From CAIXSE01 sp040769125 (lineage in GTDB: Bacteria > Actinomycetota > Thermoleophilia > UBA2241): DNA of 64,000 nucleotides. Below the pieces are notes generated by a model. The model was not told the DNA's origin and searched no databases. It saw only the letters and a program-made list of their open reading frames with translations. Each line of letters opens with the position of its first letter. Positions within the stretch are counted from its first letter, which is position 1. The position numbers were made by a program, and so were the translations under genes. The DNA lies in assembly GCA_040769125.1 (NCBI GenBank), contig JAXGLO010000001.1, forward strand, positions 1,364,001 through 1,428,000. The letters run 5' to 3'. This document shows, in pieces, positions 33,901-42,297 of this stretch.

Positions 33901-34092
33901 ATGTCCAAAGTCTGCCTCACCTGCGGGAAGGCGCCCGTCGTCGGGAATAACCGCAGCCACTCGAACCGCGCGACCAAGCGCACCTTCAGCCCGAACCTCC
34001 AGCGCGTGCGCGTACTCGTCGACGGTAGTCCGCGAAACGCGTACGTGTGCACCCGCTGCCTCAAGTCGGGTCGCGTCACCAAGGCTATCTGA
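33901..34092 (+). CDS. rpmB: Ribosomal protein bL28
   Basis: A 63-residue large-subunit protein. It keeps two CxxC pairs (VCLTCGK and YVCTRCLKSGRV), so it is the zinc-binding form, and it has SHSNRATKRTFSPNLQRVRV. GAGGAAC precedes the ATG. It is a single-gene unit on the plus strand ended by the hairpin at 34179-34201. Confidence 0.96.
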   Translation: MSKVCLTCGKAPVVGNNRSHSNRATKRTFSPNLQRVRVLVDGSPRNAYVCTRCLKSGRVTKAI

Positions 34093-34178
34093 GGAATCCC
34101 TCTTGCGATAGCGACCGCATCTGCGCAGCGCCTTGACGCTCATGCAAGGGTGATTGCAGCAGGCAACGAGTAAGACCA

Positions 34179-34201
34179 GGCCGGCGAAAGCCGGCCGTTT
34201 T
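34179..34201 (+). terminator. Intrinsic terminator after rpmB
   Basis: A perfect 7-bp stem GGCCGGC / GCCGGCC with a GAAA tetraloop is followed by GTTTT. It lies 87 bases after the rpmB stop. There is no T tract in the opposite direction, so it does not obviously serve the convergent MFS gene. Confidence 0.88.
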
Positions 34202-34238
34202 CATGCCCGGGCCCGGCGCGCTTCCCGCGCCCGCGCCG

Positions 34239-35558
34239 TCAGACGCCGGTCGACGTCTGACCCGATCCGTCGGCCGCGAGTCCCCGGGCAACCTCTTCTC
34301 GCCTTGCGGGCGACCCGCTCACCACGCCGGACGCGACCGTCGGCAGAAGCAGGGCGGCGACGGCTCCTGCCAGGGCGACCACCGCCGCCGCCAGGTATGC
34401 CGACGAGAACGATGAGAGGGCGTCCGCGAGCATCCCGCCGACGAGTGGCCCTACCACTTGGCCCACCCCGAGGAACACGGTGAGAAAGCCGACGGCGGTG
34501 GCGGCCAGCGCGCGCCCGAAGGCGTCGCCGCAGGCAGCCACGACGACCCCCGGCGCGGCCCAGGCGGCGAGGCCGAACAGAACGGTCGAGAACGCGATCC
34601 CCACCGGCGTCGTCCACACCGCGAACGAAGCGAAGGTGACCGCAAGGAGCACGCAGATGACGACCAGCGCCCGCTTGCGGCCGATCAGGTCCGACACGTA
34701 GCCCCACATGGCGCCGCACAACAGGCTCGCCCAGCCGAGGATCATGAAGTAGGTGCCGGCCGAGGCGCCGCTCATGCCCAGATCGCCGGTGAGCCGTCTC
34801 ACGAAGAAGGTGAGGTAGATCATGTAGGAGAAACCGTAGGCGAAGTAGACCGCGCCCAGCCGCCAGGCATACGGCGAGCGGTACACCGAGCCCACATCCA
34901 GCCGTCGCCGGGACGATCCCTCAGCCGACGCCTCCCCCTCGTCGCGCGGCCTCCCGCGGAGCACCACGAAAGACGCGACCGCCACCGCCAGGGCGGTCAC
35001 GCCGAAAATGATCCAGCAGATGCGCCAGCCCGCTTCGCCGGTGGCGGCGATGACGGCCGGCACGAAGGGGCCGGTCAGCACCAGGGCAACAGCGGAGCCG
35101 GAGACGGCGATCCCGGACGCAAGCCCGCGGCGGTGCTCGGCGACCCAGCCTCCGACCGCGGACGTCATGGGAATGCTGACCGCGCCGGCGCCCAGCCCCG
35201 CGGCGGCGCGCGCCAGGGACGCCGACACCACGCCCTGCGCGAACCCCGTGGCGATCATGGCCGTGGCGGTCACCATGAGGCCCACAGTGACGACGCGACG
35301 CAACCCGAAACGCTGGATCAGGCTGCCGACGACCGCAGCCATGGCCAGGTAGCCGGCGAGGTTCCAGCTGGCCAGCGCGCCGGCCTGGGTGTTGGAAAGG
35401 CCCAGGCCGTCCTGCATGGCGGGCAGCAGCGCCGTATACCCGAAGCGCCCGAGGCCCAGGGCTGCGAAGACCCCAAGGACGGCCATCAGCAGCAGAAGCC
35501 AGGTGCGCGTGCGGCCGCGCCTGCCCCCCTCGGGAGGTGCGCTTCGAGCGTCGGTCAT
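34239..35558 (-). CDS. MFS transporter coupled to the riboflavin operon
   Basis: A 439-residue major facilitator protein with about 12 membrane segments, resembling the YbfB/YjiJ-like group. Typical MFS marks are SLIQRFGLRRVV between helices 2 and 3 and DLIGRKRAL between 8 and 9. Its ATG overlaps the ribH stop by one base, so it should be co-translated and controlled by the FMN riboswitch. That suggests flavin or flavin-precursor transport, which is inference. Generic drug or sugar efflux cannot be excluded. Confidence 0.87.
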   Translation of the reverse strand: MTDARSAPPEGGRRGRTRTWLLLLMAVLGVFAALGLGRFGYTALLPAMQDGLGLSNTQAGALASWNLAGYLAMAAVVGSLIQRFGLRRVVTVGLMVTATAMIATGFAQGVVSASLARAAAGLGAGAVSIPMTSAVGGWVAEHRRGLASGIAVSGSAVALVLTGPFVPAVIAATGEAGWRICWIIFGVTALAVAVASFVVLRGRPRDEGEASAEGSSRRRLDVGSVYRSPYAWRLGAVYFAYGFSYMIYLTFFVRRLTGDLGMSGASAGTYFMILGWASLLCGAMWGYVSDLIGRKRALVVICVLLAVTFASFAVWTTPVGIAFSTVLFGLAAWAAPGVVVAACGDAFGRALAATAVGFLTVFLGVGQVVGPLVGGMLADALSSFSSAYLAAAVVALAGAVAALLLPTVASGVVSGSPARREEVARGLAADGSGQTSTGV

Positions 35559-36022
35559 CAGGGCAGCGCGCGGCCCAGATTCGCCATCTCGAGCGCGGTC
35601 GCGGCCGCACTCCAGCCCTTGTTGCCTGCCTTGGTGCCAGCGCGCTCCACGGCCTGCTCGATCGTGTCGGTCGTGAGCACGCCGAAGACGACGGGCACGC
35701 CCGTGTCCAGGCTGACCCTGGCGACGCCCTTGGCCACTTCAGCGGCCACGTAGTCGAAATGCGGCGTTCCGCCGCGGATGACGGCGCCGAGGCAGATGAC
35801 GCCGTCGTAGCGGCCGTCCCCGGCGAGCCGCTTGGCGACGAGCGGCATCTCGAAGGCGCCCGGTACCCAGGCGACGTCGACGTCGTCCTCGGCGACCTCG
35901 TGCCGCCGCAGGCAGTCGAGCGCGCCCTCGTAGAGACGCGTGGAGATCAGCTCGTTGAAGCGCCCGACGACGAGGGCGAACTTCATGCCCCGCCCGGTCA
36001 GCTTGCCTTCGAAGATCGTCAT
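35558..36022 (-). CDS. ribH: 6,7-dimethyl-8-ribityllumazine synthase
   Basis: Condenses the pyrimidine intermediate with dihydroxybutanone phosphate. The 154-residue product has VVGRFNELIS, WVPGAFEMPLVAKRL, GAVIRGGTPHFDYVAAEV with the catalytic His, and FGVLTTDTIEQAVERAG. AAAGGAG lies 8 bases ahead of the ATG. It is the last riboflavin gene before the MFS transporter. Confidence 0.96.
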   Translation of the reverse strand: MTIFEGKLTGRGMKFALVVGRFNELISTRLYEGALDCLRRHEVAEDDVDVAWVPGAFEMPLVAKRLAGDGRYDGVICLGAVIRGGTPHFDYVAAEVAKGVARVSLDTGVPVVFGVLTTDTIEQAVERAGTKAGNKGWSAAATALEMANLGRALP

Positions 36023-36070
36023 CGTGCGGCTCCTTTGCCGTCGTCTGTGTTCCGTTCTGCCGCGGAGGCG

Positions 36071-37351
36071 TCAGCCTTCGAGACCCTCTTCTCCTTGCCC
36101 GAAAAGATCGCCATGCTCAAGCATATGGCCCATTTTGTCCCTCTTTGTGCGCAGGTAGGTGACGTTGGCGTCCTGCGGCGGGATCTCGATCGGCTCCCGC
36201 CCGGTCACTCGCAGCCCATACCCTTCGAGCGCCACGATCTTCACCGGATTATTGGTCATGATACGGATGGTCGTGAGCCCGAGATCCGCGAGGATCTGCG
36301 CGCCCGTGCCGTACTCCCGAAGGTCCGGCGCAAAGCCGAGCTCGACGTTCGCCTCCACGGTGTCGAGCCCCTGCTCCTGCAGAGCGTACGCCTTGAGCTT
36401 GTTGATGAGCCCGATCCCGCGTCCTTCCTGCCGCATGTAGAGCACGACGCCCAGGCCCTCGCTCTCGATGCGGCGCAGCGCCTCGGCGAGCTGCTCGCCG
36501 CAATCGCAGCGCCTCGAGCCGAAGGTATCGCCGGTGAGGCACTCGGAGTGGACACGTACCAGCACGTCCTCACGCCCCGCGACGTCTCCCTTGACGATGG
36601 CCACATGCTGAGCGCCGTCGAGCACAGACTCATAGCCGACGGCGATGAAGTCACCGTACTTGGTGGGCATCGAGACGGTCGCGGCCCGGCGAATCAGCTT
36701 CTCGGTGCGACGCCGGTACCTGATGATGTCCGCCACGGTGATGATCTTGAGGCCGTGCCTCTGGGCGTACGGGATGAGATCGGGCACCCGCGCCATGGTC
36801 CCATCATCGTTCATGACCTCGCAGATGACGGCGGAAGGGTTCAAGCCCGCGAGACGTGCGAGGTCGACGCCGGCCTCGGTCTGACCGGCGCGCTCGAGCA
36901 CTCCTCCGGGCCGCGCCACCAGCGGGAACACGTGGCCTGGCTGCACCAGATCGTCGGGCCGCGACTCGGGATCGATGGCCACCTGGATGGTGCGCGCCCG
37001 ATCGGCCGCCGAGATGCCGGTCGTCACACCCGAGCGAGCCTCGACCGAGACCGTGAAGGCCGTGCGTTGACGAGCCTGGTTGTGGGCGGTCATCGGCGGC
37101 AGGTTGAGATCCGCGCAACGCTGCTGCGTAAGGCTGAGGCAGATGAGCCCGCGCCCCTCCTTGGCCATGAAGTTGATCTTCTCGGCGGTGGCGAACTGCG
37201 CCGCGAGCGTCAGGTCTCCCTCGTTCTCGCGGCCTTCGTCGTCACACACGATAACCATCCTGCCCTCGCGGAGATCGGCGAGAGCCTCTTCGACGCCGGC
37301 GAACGGCGACAGATGGCCGCCGCCGGTCGCCCGTGTCTCGTTAGTGTTCAT
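36071..37351 (-). CDS. ribBA: RibBA: DHBP synthase / GTP cyclohydrolase II
   Basis: A 426-residue fusion. The C-terminal GTP cyclohydrolase II half looks active: GSRRCDCGEQLAEAL with its zinc Cys, MRQEGRGIGL and LTTIRIMTNNPVKI. The N-terminal RibB half keeps DDEGRENEGDL and VTTGISAADRARTI, but the metal-binding His of the GHTEA motif is Gln157 (AGQTEAGVDLARLAG). That His is a magnesium ligand in E. coli RibB, so DHBP synthase activity may be reduced or lost. It overlaps ribE by 1 base. Confidence 0.93.
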   Translation of the reverse strand: MNTNETRATGGGHLSPFAGVEEALADLREGRMVIVCDDEGRENEGDLTLAAQFATAEKINFMAKEGRGLICLSLTQQRCADLNLPPMTAHNQARQRTAFTVSVEARSGVTTGISAADRARTIQVAIDPESRPDDLVQPGHVFPLVARPGGVLERAGQTEAGVDLARLAGLNPSAVICEVMNDDGTMARVPDLIPYAQRHGLKIITVADIIRYRRRTEKLIRRAATVSMPTKYGDFIAVGYESVLDGAQHVAIVKGDVAGREDVLVRVHSECLTGDTFGSRRCDCGEQLAEALRRIESEGLGVVLYMRQEGRGIGLINKLKAYALQEQGLDTVEANVELGFAPDLREYGTGAQILADLGLTTIRIMTNNPVKIVALEGYGLRVTGREPIEIPPQDANVTYLRTKRDKMGHMLEHGDLFGQGEEGLEG

Positions 37352-37989
37352 CAGAACCCCGATTCGCCCAGCTTGTCCCAGGTGAGTCCGGCAGCGGCCT
37401 TGCGCCCACCGACGAACGCGTGCACGTACTTGGCAATAACATCGGCCTCCAGGTTGACCTTCGACCCGGGCACCAGCCGCCCAAGCTTCGTGACGGCGGC
37501 TGTGTGTGGGATCAGCGAGACGCGCAGTCGCTCACCCTGAACCCCCACGACCGTCAGGCTGACGCCGTCCACGGCGACCGACCCCTGCGCAACGGTCACC
37601 GCCACGACGGCCTGAGGCGCCTCGATCTCGATCACGACGGCGATGCTCTCCGGCACCACTCGCAGCACCCGGCCGACGCCGTCGACGTGCCCGGTTACCA
37701 GGTGACCGCCGAGGCGCGACTGCAGCGTGAGCGCGCGCTCCAGATGCAGCAGGTCGCCGGCGCGCCGCCCGGCCAGCGTGGTGCGCCGCACCGTCTCCGG
37801 CATGGCGTCGGCCGTGAACCCCCCAGACCGCAGCGAAGTCACGGTGAGGCAGACGCCGTCGGTGAGCACGCTGTCGCCCACCGACGTTCCCCCGGTCACC
37901 AGCGGTGCGTCGACGTCGAGAGCCACGCTCGCGGCGCCCGTGCGCATCCGCCGCAGCACACCGATCTCCTCAACGATGCCGGTGAACAC
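37351..37989 (-). CDS. ribE: Riboflavin synthase alpha chain
   Basis: Dismutates two lumazine molecules into riboflavin. The 212-residue product shows the usual internal duplication: MFTGIVEEIGVLRR with LTDGVCLTVTSL in the first half and GHLVTGHVDGVGRV with AVDGVSLTVVGV in the second. It starts with a GTG right after the ribD stop. Confidence 0.95.
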   Translation of the reverse strand: MFTGIVEEIGVLRRMRTGAASVALDVDAPLVTGGTSVGDSVLTDGVCLTVTSLRSGGFTADAMPETVRRTTLAGRRAGDLLHLERALTLQSRLGGHLVTGHVDGVGRVLRVVPESIAVVIEIEAPQAVVAVTVAQGSVAVDGVSLTVVGVQGERLRVSLIPHTAAVTKLGRLVPGSKVNLEADVIAKYVHAFVGGRKAAAGLTWDKLGESGF

Positions 37990-39078
37990 CTACAACACCT
38001 CCCGTGAGAGCGTCCCAGACAGAAACAGGTCGTTGCAGACCGTGCGCCATTCGACATCGCTCAGGCGCCACGCGCGCGCCACCTCCGTCACGGCCGGAGT
38101 CGCAAACAGATCGGGTGCGCCGCGCCCCACGATGAGCGGCGCCACGAAGAGCAGCAGCCGGTCGATGAGGCCCTCTGCCAGCAGAGCCCCAGCCAGACCC
38201 GGGCCGCCTTCGCACAGGATGTCGAGCAGGCCCCTCGCGGCCAGCGCAGCCAGGCCGTCGCGCAGCCCACCCTCCCCCACCTCGATCAACTCGACGCCGC
38301 GGGCCTCGAGCAGACGACGGGCGCCGGCGTCGGCTCGCCTCGCGACGACGATGGTGGGAGTCGTGTGCACAGTGGTGAGGAGCTTGGCCTGCGGAGGCAG
38401 ATCGACGTCCCCGGTCACGACGACGCGGACGGGGTCGCGCCCATCCGCCAGCCGCACAGTGAGCTCGGGGTCGTCACGGCGCACCGTCCCTGCCCCGACC
38501 ATGACGGCATCCGCCGCCGCGCGCAACTCGTGCACGACGCGCCGGCTCTGCAGGCACGAGATCCACCTCGCGTCGCCACCGGCGGCCGCAACCTTGCCGT
38601 CGAGCGTCACGGCCGCCTTGTACGTGACGAAAGGCAGTCCGGCGGACTGGAACTTCAGGAACGGTGCGTTCTGCCGCCGGGCGCGCCCCCCCCAGCGCCC
38701 CTCCTGGAGATCGACCTCGACGCCGCGCTCGCGGAGATCGGCGAGGCCGCGGCCGTCGACCAGCGGATTGGGGTCACGGAGGGCGATGACCGCCCGCGCG
38801 ACGCCGGCCGCCACTAGCGTGTCGGTACACGGCGGCGTCTTGCCGTAATGGCGGCAAGGCTCCAGCGTGCAGTAAAGCGTAGCGCCGCGGGCGCGATCAC
38901 CCGCCTCGCCGAGGGCTACAGTCTCGGCATGCGGCTCGCCGGGTCCGAGATGCCAGCCACGCCCCACGATCTCGTCGCCCCGCGCCAGCACGGCGCCGAC
39001 GAGCGGGTTGGGGTGCGTGCGCCCACGGCCGTTCTCTGCAAGCCGAAACGCCTCTTCCATGTAGAGCGCATCGTCCAT
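37990..39078 (-). CDS. ribD: Pyrimidine deaminase/reductase RibD
   Basis: Deaminates and reduces the product of GTP cyclohydrolase II. The 362-residue product has the zinc deaminase domain (PHAETVALGEAG, LYCTLEPCRHYGKTPPC) and the reductase domain (TYKAAVTLDGKVA, VMVGAGTVRRDDPELTVR, LCEGGPGLAGALL). I start it at the ATG at 39078; the open frame continues into the riboswitch and cannot be coding there. It is the first gene of the rib operon. Confidence 0.95.
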   Translation of the reverse strand: MDDALYMEEAFRLAENGRGRTHPNPLVGAVLARGDEIVGRGWHLGPGEPHAETVALGEAGDRARGATLYCTLEPCRHYGKTPPCTDTLVAAGVARAVIALRDPNPLVDGRGLADLRERGVEVDLQEGRWGGRARRQNAPFLKFQSAGLPFVTYKAAVTLDGKVAAAGGDARWISCLQSRRVVHELRAAADAVMVGAGTVRRDDPELTVRLADGRDPVRVVVTGDVDLPPQAKLLTTVHTTPTIVVARRADAGARRLLEARGVELIEVGEGGLRDGLAALAARGLLDILCEGGPGLAGALLAEGLIDRLLLFVAPLIVGRGAPDLFATPAVTEVARAWRLSDVEWRTVCNDLFLSGTLSREVL

Positions 39079-39084
39079 AACGAC

Positions 39085-39111
39085 AAAAGCCCCGGAGACA
39101 TGCTCCAGGGC
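39085..39111 (-). terminator. Riboswitch expression-platform terminator
   Basis: On the minus strand GCCCTGGAG (39103-39111) pairs over 9 bp with CTCCGGGGC (39089-39097), with one G-U pair and a CATGT loop, followed by TTTT. It lies between the FMN aptamer and the ribD ATG and is the likely transcription-termination switch. Confidence 0.82.
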
Positions 39112-39136
39112 CGGCGACGCCAAGGCGCCACTGCAT

Positions 39137-39250
39137 GCTTCTCTCATCCGGACTCTGACCGTCGGCCCAGGAGTTTCACCTGGTCGGCCTCCGAGGAGGT
39201 TCGCGGGCTATGACCGCCGGTGGGGACTTCCACCCCGCCCTGAAGCAGCT
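39137..39250 (-). promoter_or_regulatory. FMN riboswitch (RFN element)
   Basis: On the minus strand the conserved blocks run in order: CAGGGCGGGGTGGAAGTCCC, CACCGGCGGT, AGCCCGCGA, GGCCGACC, GGTGAAACTCCTGG, GCCGACGGTCA and GTCCGGATGAGAGAAGC. This matches the RFN consensus closely. When FMN binds, the downstream terminator should form and shut off ribD-ribE-ribBA-ribH and the MFS gene. Confidence 0.95.
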
Positions 39251-39265
39251 TGATGTGCAGTAGGT

Positions 39266-39271
39266 ATTATA
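39266..39271 (-). promoter_or_regulatory. -10 box of the rib operon
   Basis: A perfect TATAAT on the minus strand lies 15 bases ahead of the riboswitch and overlaps the rpe stop codon. The -35 region is very GC-rich; TTGGCG at 19 bases is the nearest match. Confidence 0.6.
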
Positions 39272-39947
39272 CGGCGCCGCGCGCCGCGCGCGCCAACTCG
39301 GTGAAGCGCGACCCGGCGTCGCCGGCGCCGAAGACGCTCGAGCCGGCGACGAGGAGCGTCGCGCCAGCCGCCGTAAGCTCAGCGACGTTGGCAAGCGTGA
39401 CGCCGCCGTCGATCTCGAGCGCCACCTCCGGTGGCAGGTAGGCGCGGGCGCGGGCGAGCTTGTCGGTCGACGTCGGGATGAAGCTCTGCCCCCCGAACCC
39501 GGGGTTCACGGACATGACCAGCACGAGGTCGCAGTGGTGGCGCGCCTCTGCCAGGGTCTCGAGCGGCGTCGCCGGATTGAGGGCAACACCGGCGGCGACA
39601 CCGTGCTCGCGAATCTGCGCGAGAACGCGGTGAAGGTGCGGGCAGGCCTCCTGGTGCACGACCAGCAGGTCGGCGCCGGACGTGCAGAACTCGTCGACGT
39701 AGTGCTCCGGACGCTCGATCATCAGGTGGACGTCGAGGATGCCCCCCGCGGCATGTACCTGGGGAGCCAGGGCGCGAACGACCGGCGGACCGATGGTGAT
39801 GTTGGGGACGAAGTGGCCGTCCATGACGTCGACGTGGATGACGCGCGCGCCGGCGGCGAGCACTTCCTCCACCTGCTCGCCGAGCCGCGTGAAGTCGGCC
39901 GACAGGATGGACGGCGCCACCGTGATCTCGTGCAGCAGATCCCTCAT
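39267..39947 (-). CDS. rpe: Ribulose-phosphate 3-epimerase
   Basis: Interconverts ribulose 5-phosphate and xylulose 5-phosphate. The 226-residue TIM barrel has SILSADFTRLGEQV, VDVMDGHFVPNITIGPPVV, DVHLMIERPEHYV, MSVNPGFGGQSFIP and EIDGGVTLANV, with the metal-binding His and Asp residues in place. GGAGG is 5 bases before the ATG. It follows rsmB, as in many genomes. Confidence 0.96.
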   Translation of the reverse strand: MRDLLHEITVAPSILSADFTRLGEQVEEVLAAGARVIHVDVMDGHFVPNITIGPPVVRALAPQVHAAGGILDVHLMIERPEHYVDEFCTSGADLLVVHQEACPHLHRVLAQIREHGVAAGVALNPATPLETLAEARHHCDLVLVMSVNPGFGGQSFIPTSTDKLARARAYLPPEVALEIDGGVTLANVAELTAAGATLLVAGSSVFGAGDAGSRFTELARAARGAV

Positions 39948-39997
39948 GAGAGCCTCCGGAGACGGGGGTGATGGGCGGCCGCTGCCGCCTGTCCATT

Positions 39998-41398
39998 CTA
40001 CAGCCCGGCGCCGCCGGCGCGACGCAAGCGGGCCACGAAGAAGCCGGTGGAGCCGCAGGCCGGCGGCACAAGGAGCAGATACCCGCCAGCGGCCGGATGC
40101 GCGAGCCCCGGCCAGGCCGGGCCGAGGTCGTCGGCAACCCAGCCGCCCCCTCGCAGCAGGTCGTCCACGACATCAACCGTCTCGGCACGCGGCAGCGTGC
40201 ACACCGAGTACGTCAGCGTGCCGCCCGGCCGCACGCAGCGCGCCGCCCGCGCCAGCAGACGTTTCTGCAGGGCGGCAAGCCGATCGACGTCTTCGCGACG
40301 ACGGCGCCAGCGCAGGTCCGGACGTGATGCCATGGTGCCGAGCCCGCTGCAGGGCGCGTCGAGGAGTACAGCGTCCCAGGAAGCGTCGTACGCGGACGAA
40401 AGCTCGAGCACGTCGGCGTGCACGACGTCGGCCGTGACGCCGAGACGTGAGAGGTTGGCGCGCAGGGTCTCGACGCGACCAGCATCGGCGTCGACTGCGG
40501 TGACACTCGCGCCGGGTGCCAGACCGGCGAGCTGGGCAGTCTTGGTGCCGGGAGCTGCGCAGAGGTCGAGAACCCTCGCCCCGGACGCTGCTCCGGCGGC
40601 CGCGACGAGGCCGGCGACCTGCGAGCCGCGCGACTGAGGAGTCACGAGCCCGGCGCGGAATACGGCAGACCGCTCGAGCGGCGAACCTTCGTAGAGCAGG
40701 GCATCGGGAAGGCCCGGCACCTCATGCGTGACGAAGGTGGGGCCGAGCTCCGCCCGCGCCGCGGAGACGTCTCCCTTGAGCCGGTTTACACGCAGACAGC
40801 GCTCCGGCGCCCCGTTGGCCGCCAGGAAGAACCGCTCGGCGGCTTCGTCCCCCAGCTCCGCGCGCAGCAGACCGATCAGCCACGCCGGGCAGGAATGCCG
40901 CACCGACCATGCTCGCGCGGAGTCACCCGCCGCCAGGGTCGCGAGAGTCGCGCCACCCTCCCGGGCCACACGTCGGAGGATGGCGTTGACGAACCCCCGG
41001 GCTCCCCGGGTTCCGGCCATCGCCATGGCGACCGCGTCGTTCACGGCGGCGTATGCAGGCACGCGGTCGAGAAAGAGGAGCTGGTAGGCGGCGAGCCGCA
41101 ATGCCTCGAGGACCCTGGAGTCTGCATGGCGCAGGGGCGCCTTCGTGTACGCGCCGAGCACGGCATCGATCGAACCGCGGCGTTTCACGGTGCCGGTGAC
41201 CAGCTCGTTGGCGAGCGCCCGATCGCGCTCGCCAAGCCCGTCGAGCTCCGGCAGGGCGGCGAGAGACTCGTCGAGGCGGCCACCGGAGCGCAGGCGCAGC
41301 AGAGCCCGATATGCGGCAGCGCGCGCGGGGCTCACGGGCTCCGCGCCGCGCGGCCGCCTCGCGGCGCCGGCCGCGCCGCCTCCCCGCGGCGCGCTCAC
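39998..41398 (-). CDS. rsmB: 16S rRNA m5C967 methyltransferase RsmB
   Basis: A 466-residue protein with an N-terminal NusB-like RNA-binding domain (AAYRALLRLRSGGRLDESL, NELVTGTVKRRGSID) and a C-terminal Rossmann methyltransferase. LDLCAAPGTKTAQLAGL binds SAM. The two Cys of the m5C mechanism are in LLDAPCSGLGTM and YSVCTLPRAE. It starts at a GTG overlapping the fmt stop. Confidence 0.94.
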   Translation of the reverse strand: MSAPRGGGAAGAARRPRGAEPVSPARAAAYRALLRLRSGGRLDESLAALPELDGLGERDRALANELVTGTVKRRGSIDAVLGAYTKAPLRHADSRVLEALRLAAYQLLFLDRVPAYAAVNDAVAMAMAGTRGARGFVNAILRRVAREGGATLATLAAGDSARAWSVRHSCPAWLIGLLRAELGDEAAERFFLAANGAPERCLRVNRLKGDVSAARAELGPTFVTHEVPGLPDALLYEGSPLERSAVFRAGLVTPQSRGSQVAGLVAAAGAASGARVLDLCAAPGTKTAQLAGLAPGASVTAVDADAGRVETLRANLSRLGVTADVVHADVLELSSAYDASWDAVLLDAPCSGLGTMASRPDLRWRRRREDVDRLAALQKRLLARAARCVRPGGTLTYSVCTLPRAETVDVVDDLLRGGGWVADDLGPAWPGLAHPAAGGYLLLVPPACGSTGFFVARLRRAGGAGL

Positions 41399-42297
41399 GC
41401 GCCCGCCAGGGCGCGCCCCGCGCCCCGCAGGTACTCGGCCGCGGTCATCGGCTTCCGTCCTTCAGGCTGGAGCTCCAGGACGTCGACCCACCCGTCGCCC
41501 GCCGGCAGCGCCAGGCGCCTGGGGCCTGCGGGCGGAAGCGGGCCGGCGCCCACCGCAGCCCGCCAGATGAGGACACGCCGGCCGAGCAGCTCCGTCACCG
41601 CCAGGATGTGAGGGCACAGGGCGCGTACCTGATCGACGATCGCCGCCGCAGGCTGAGACCAATCGATGACGCGGTCGGCAGCCGTAATCCTGGCCGCGTA
41701 GGTGGGCTCGCCCACCTGCTCCTCCCAGATGATGCTGCCGTCCTCGATGCGGGCGATCGTCGCCAGAAGGCCGGCGACCGCCTCCGGCGCAATGAGCTCG
41801 TACGCGCGGCCTGCGTCGGCATCTTCCGGCACGTGCACGCGACGCAGGTCGCCGACCGGCCCCTCGTCGACGCCGGCCGTCATCTTCAGGGTCGCGACCC
41901 CCAGCTCGGTCTCGCCCGCCATGAGCGCCCGTTCGACGGGCGCCGCGCCACGCCAGCGCGGCACATCCGAGGGGTGGCTCACGATAGTCGGCAGCACATC
42001 GAGCAGCGCGGGGCGCAGGATCTGCCCGTACGCACAGGCGACCAGAAGGTCGGGGTCGAAGCCGAGGAGGTCGTCGATCGCCTCGCCCGACGAGATCGAG
42101 ACAGGCTGGAGGACAGGCAGCCCACGGTCTTCGGCAAAGACCTTGAGAGGTGGCGGCTGAGGCGTGCCGCGCCGGCCACGCGGGCGGTCGGGGTTCGTCA
42201 CAACCACCGCCGGCTTCATGCCTGCGGCCAGCAGGCCCTCGAGGACGATTTGGGCGAGCGGGGCTCCGCCCGCGAACGCCACCCGCATGTGGGTCAC
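41395..42297 (-). CDS. fmt: Methionyl-tRNA formyltransferase, missing the catalytic Asn
   Basis: Formylates Met-tRNA for initiation. Family features are VVVTNPDRPRGRRG, ACAYGQIL and VPRWRGAAPVERAL, and the length (300) is normal. The active-site N-x-H is changed: the Asn position is Val106 (TIVSHPSDVPRWRG), although His108 and the Asp in GVDEGPV remain. The FAGTP loop is FAGGAP. Activity is therefore doubtful or altered. It starts at a GTG overlapping def; an ATG lies 9 bases later. Confidence 0.88.
   Translation of the reverse strand: MTHMRVAFAGGAPLAQIVLEGLLAAGMKPAVVVTNPDRPRGRRGTPQPPPLKVFAEDRGLPVLQPVSISSGEAIDDLLGFDPDLLVACAYGQILRPALLDVLPTIVSHPSDVPRWRGAAPVERALMAGETELGVATLKMTAGVDEGPVGDLRRVHVPEDADAGRAYELIAPEAVAGLLATIARIEDGSIIWEEQVGEPTYAARITAADRVIDWSQPAAAIVDQVRALCPHILAVTELLGRRVLIWRAAVGAGPLPPAGPRRLALPAGDGWVDVLELQPEGRKPMTAAEYLRGAGRALAGA

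Noticed and set aside
34093..34178. tRNA or small RNA gene between rpmB and the terminator
   Set aside because: I looked for a cloverleaf, acceptor-stem pairing and a TTCGA-type loop and found none. The stretch looks like 3' untranslated sequence.
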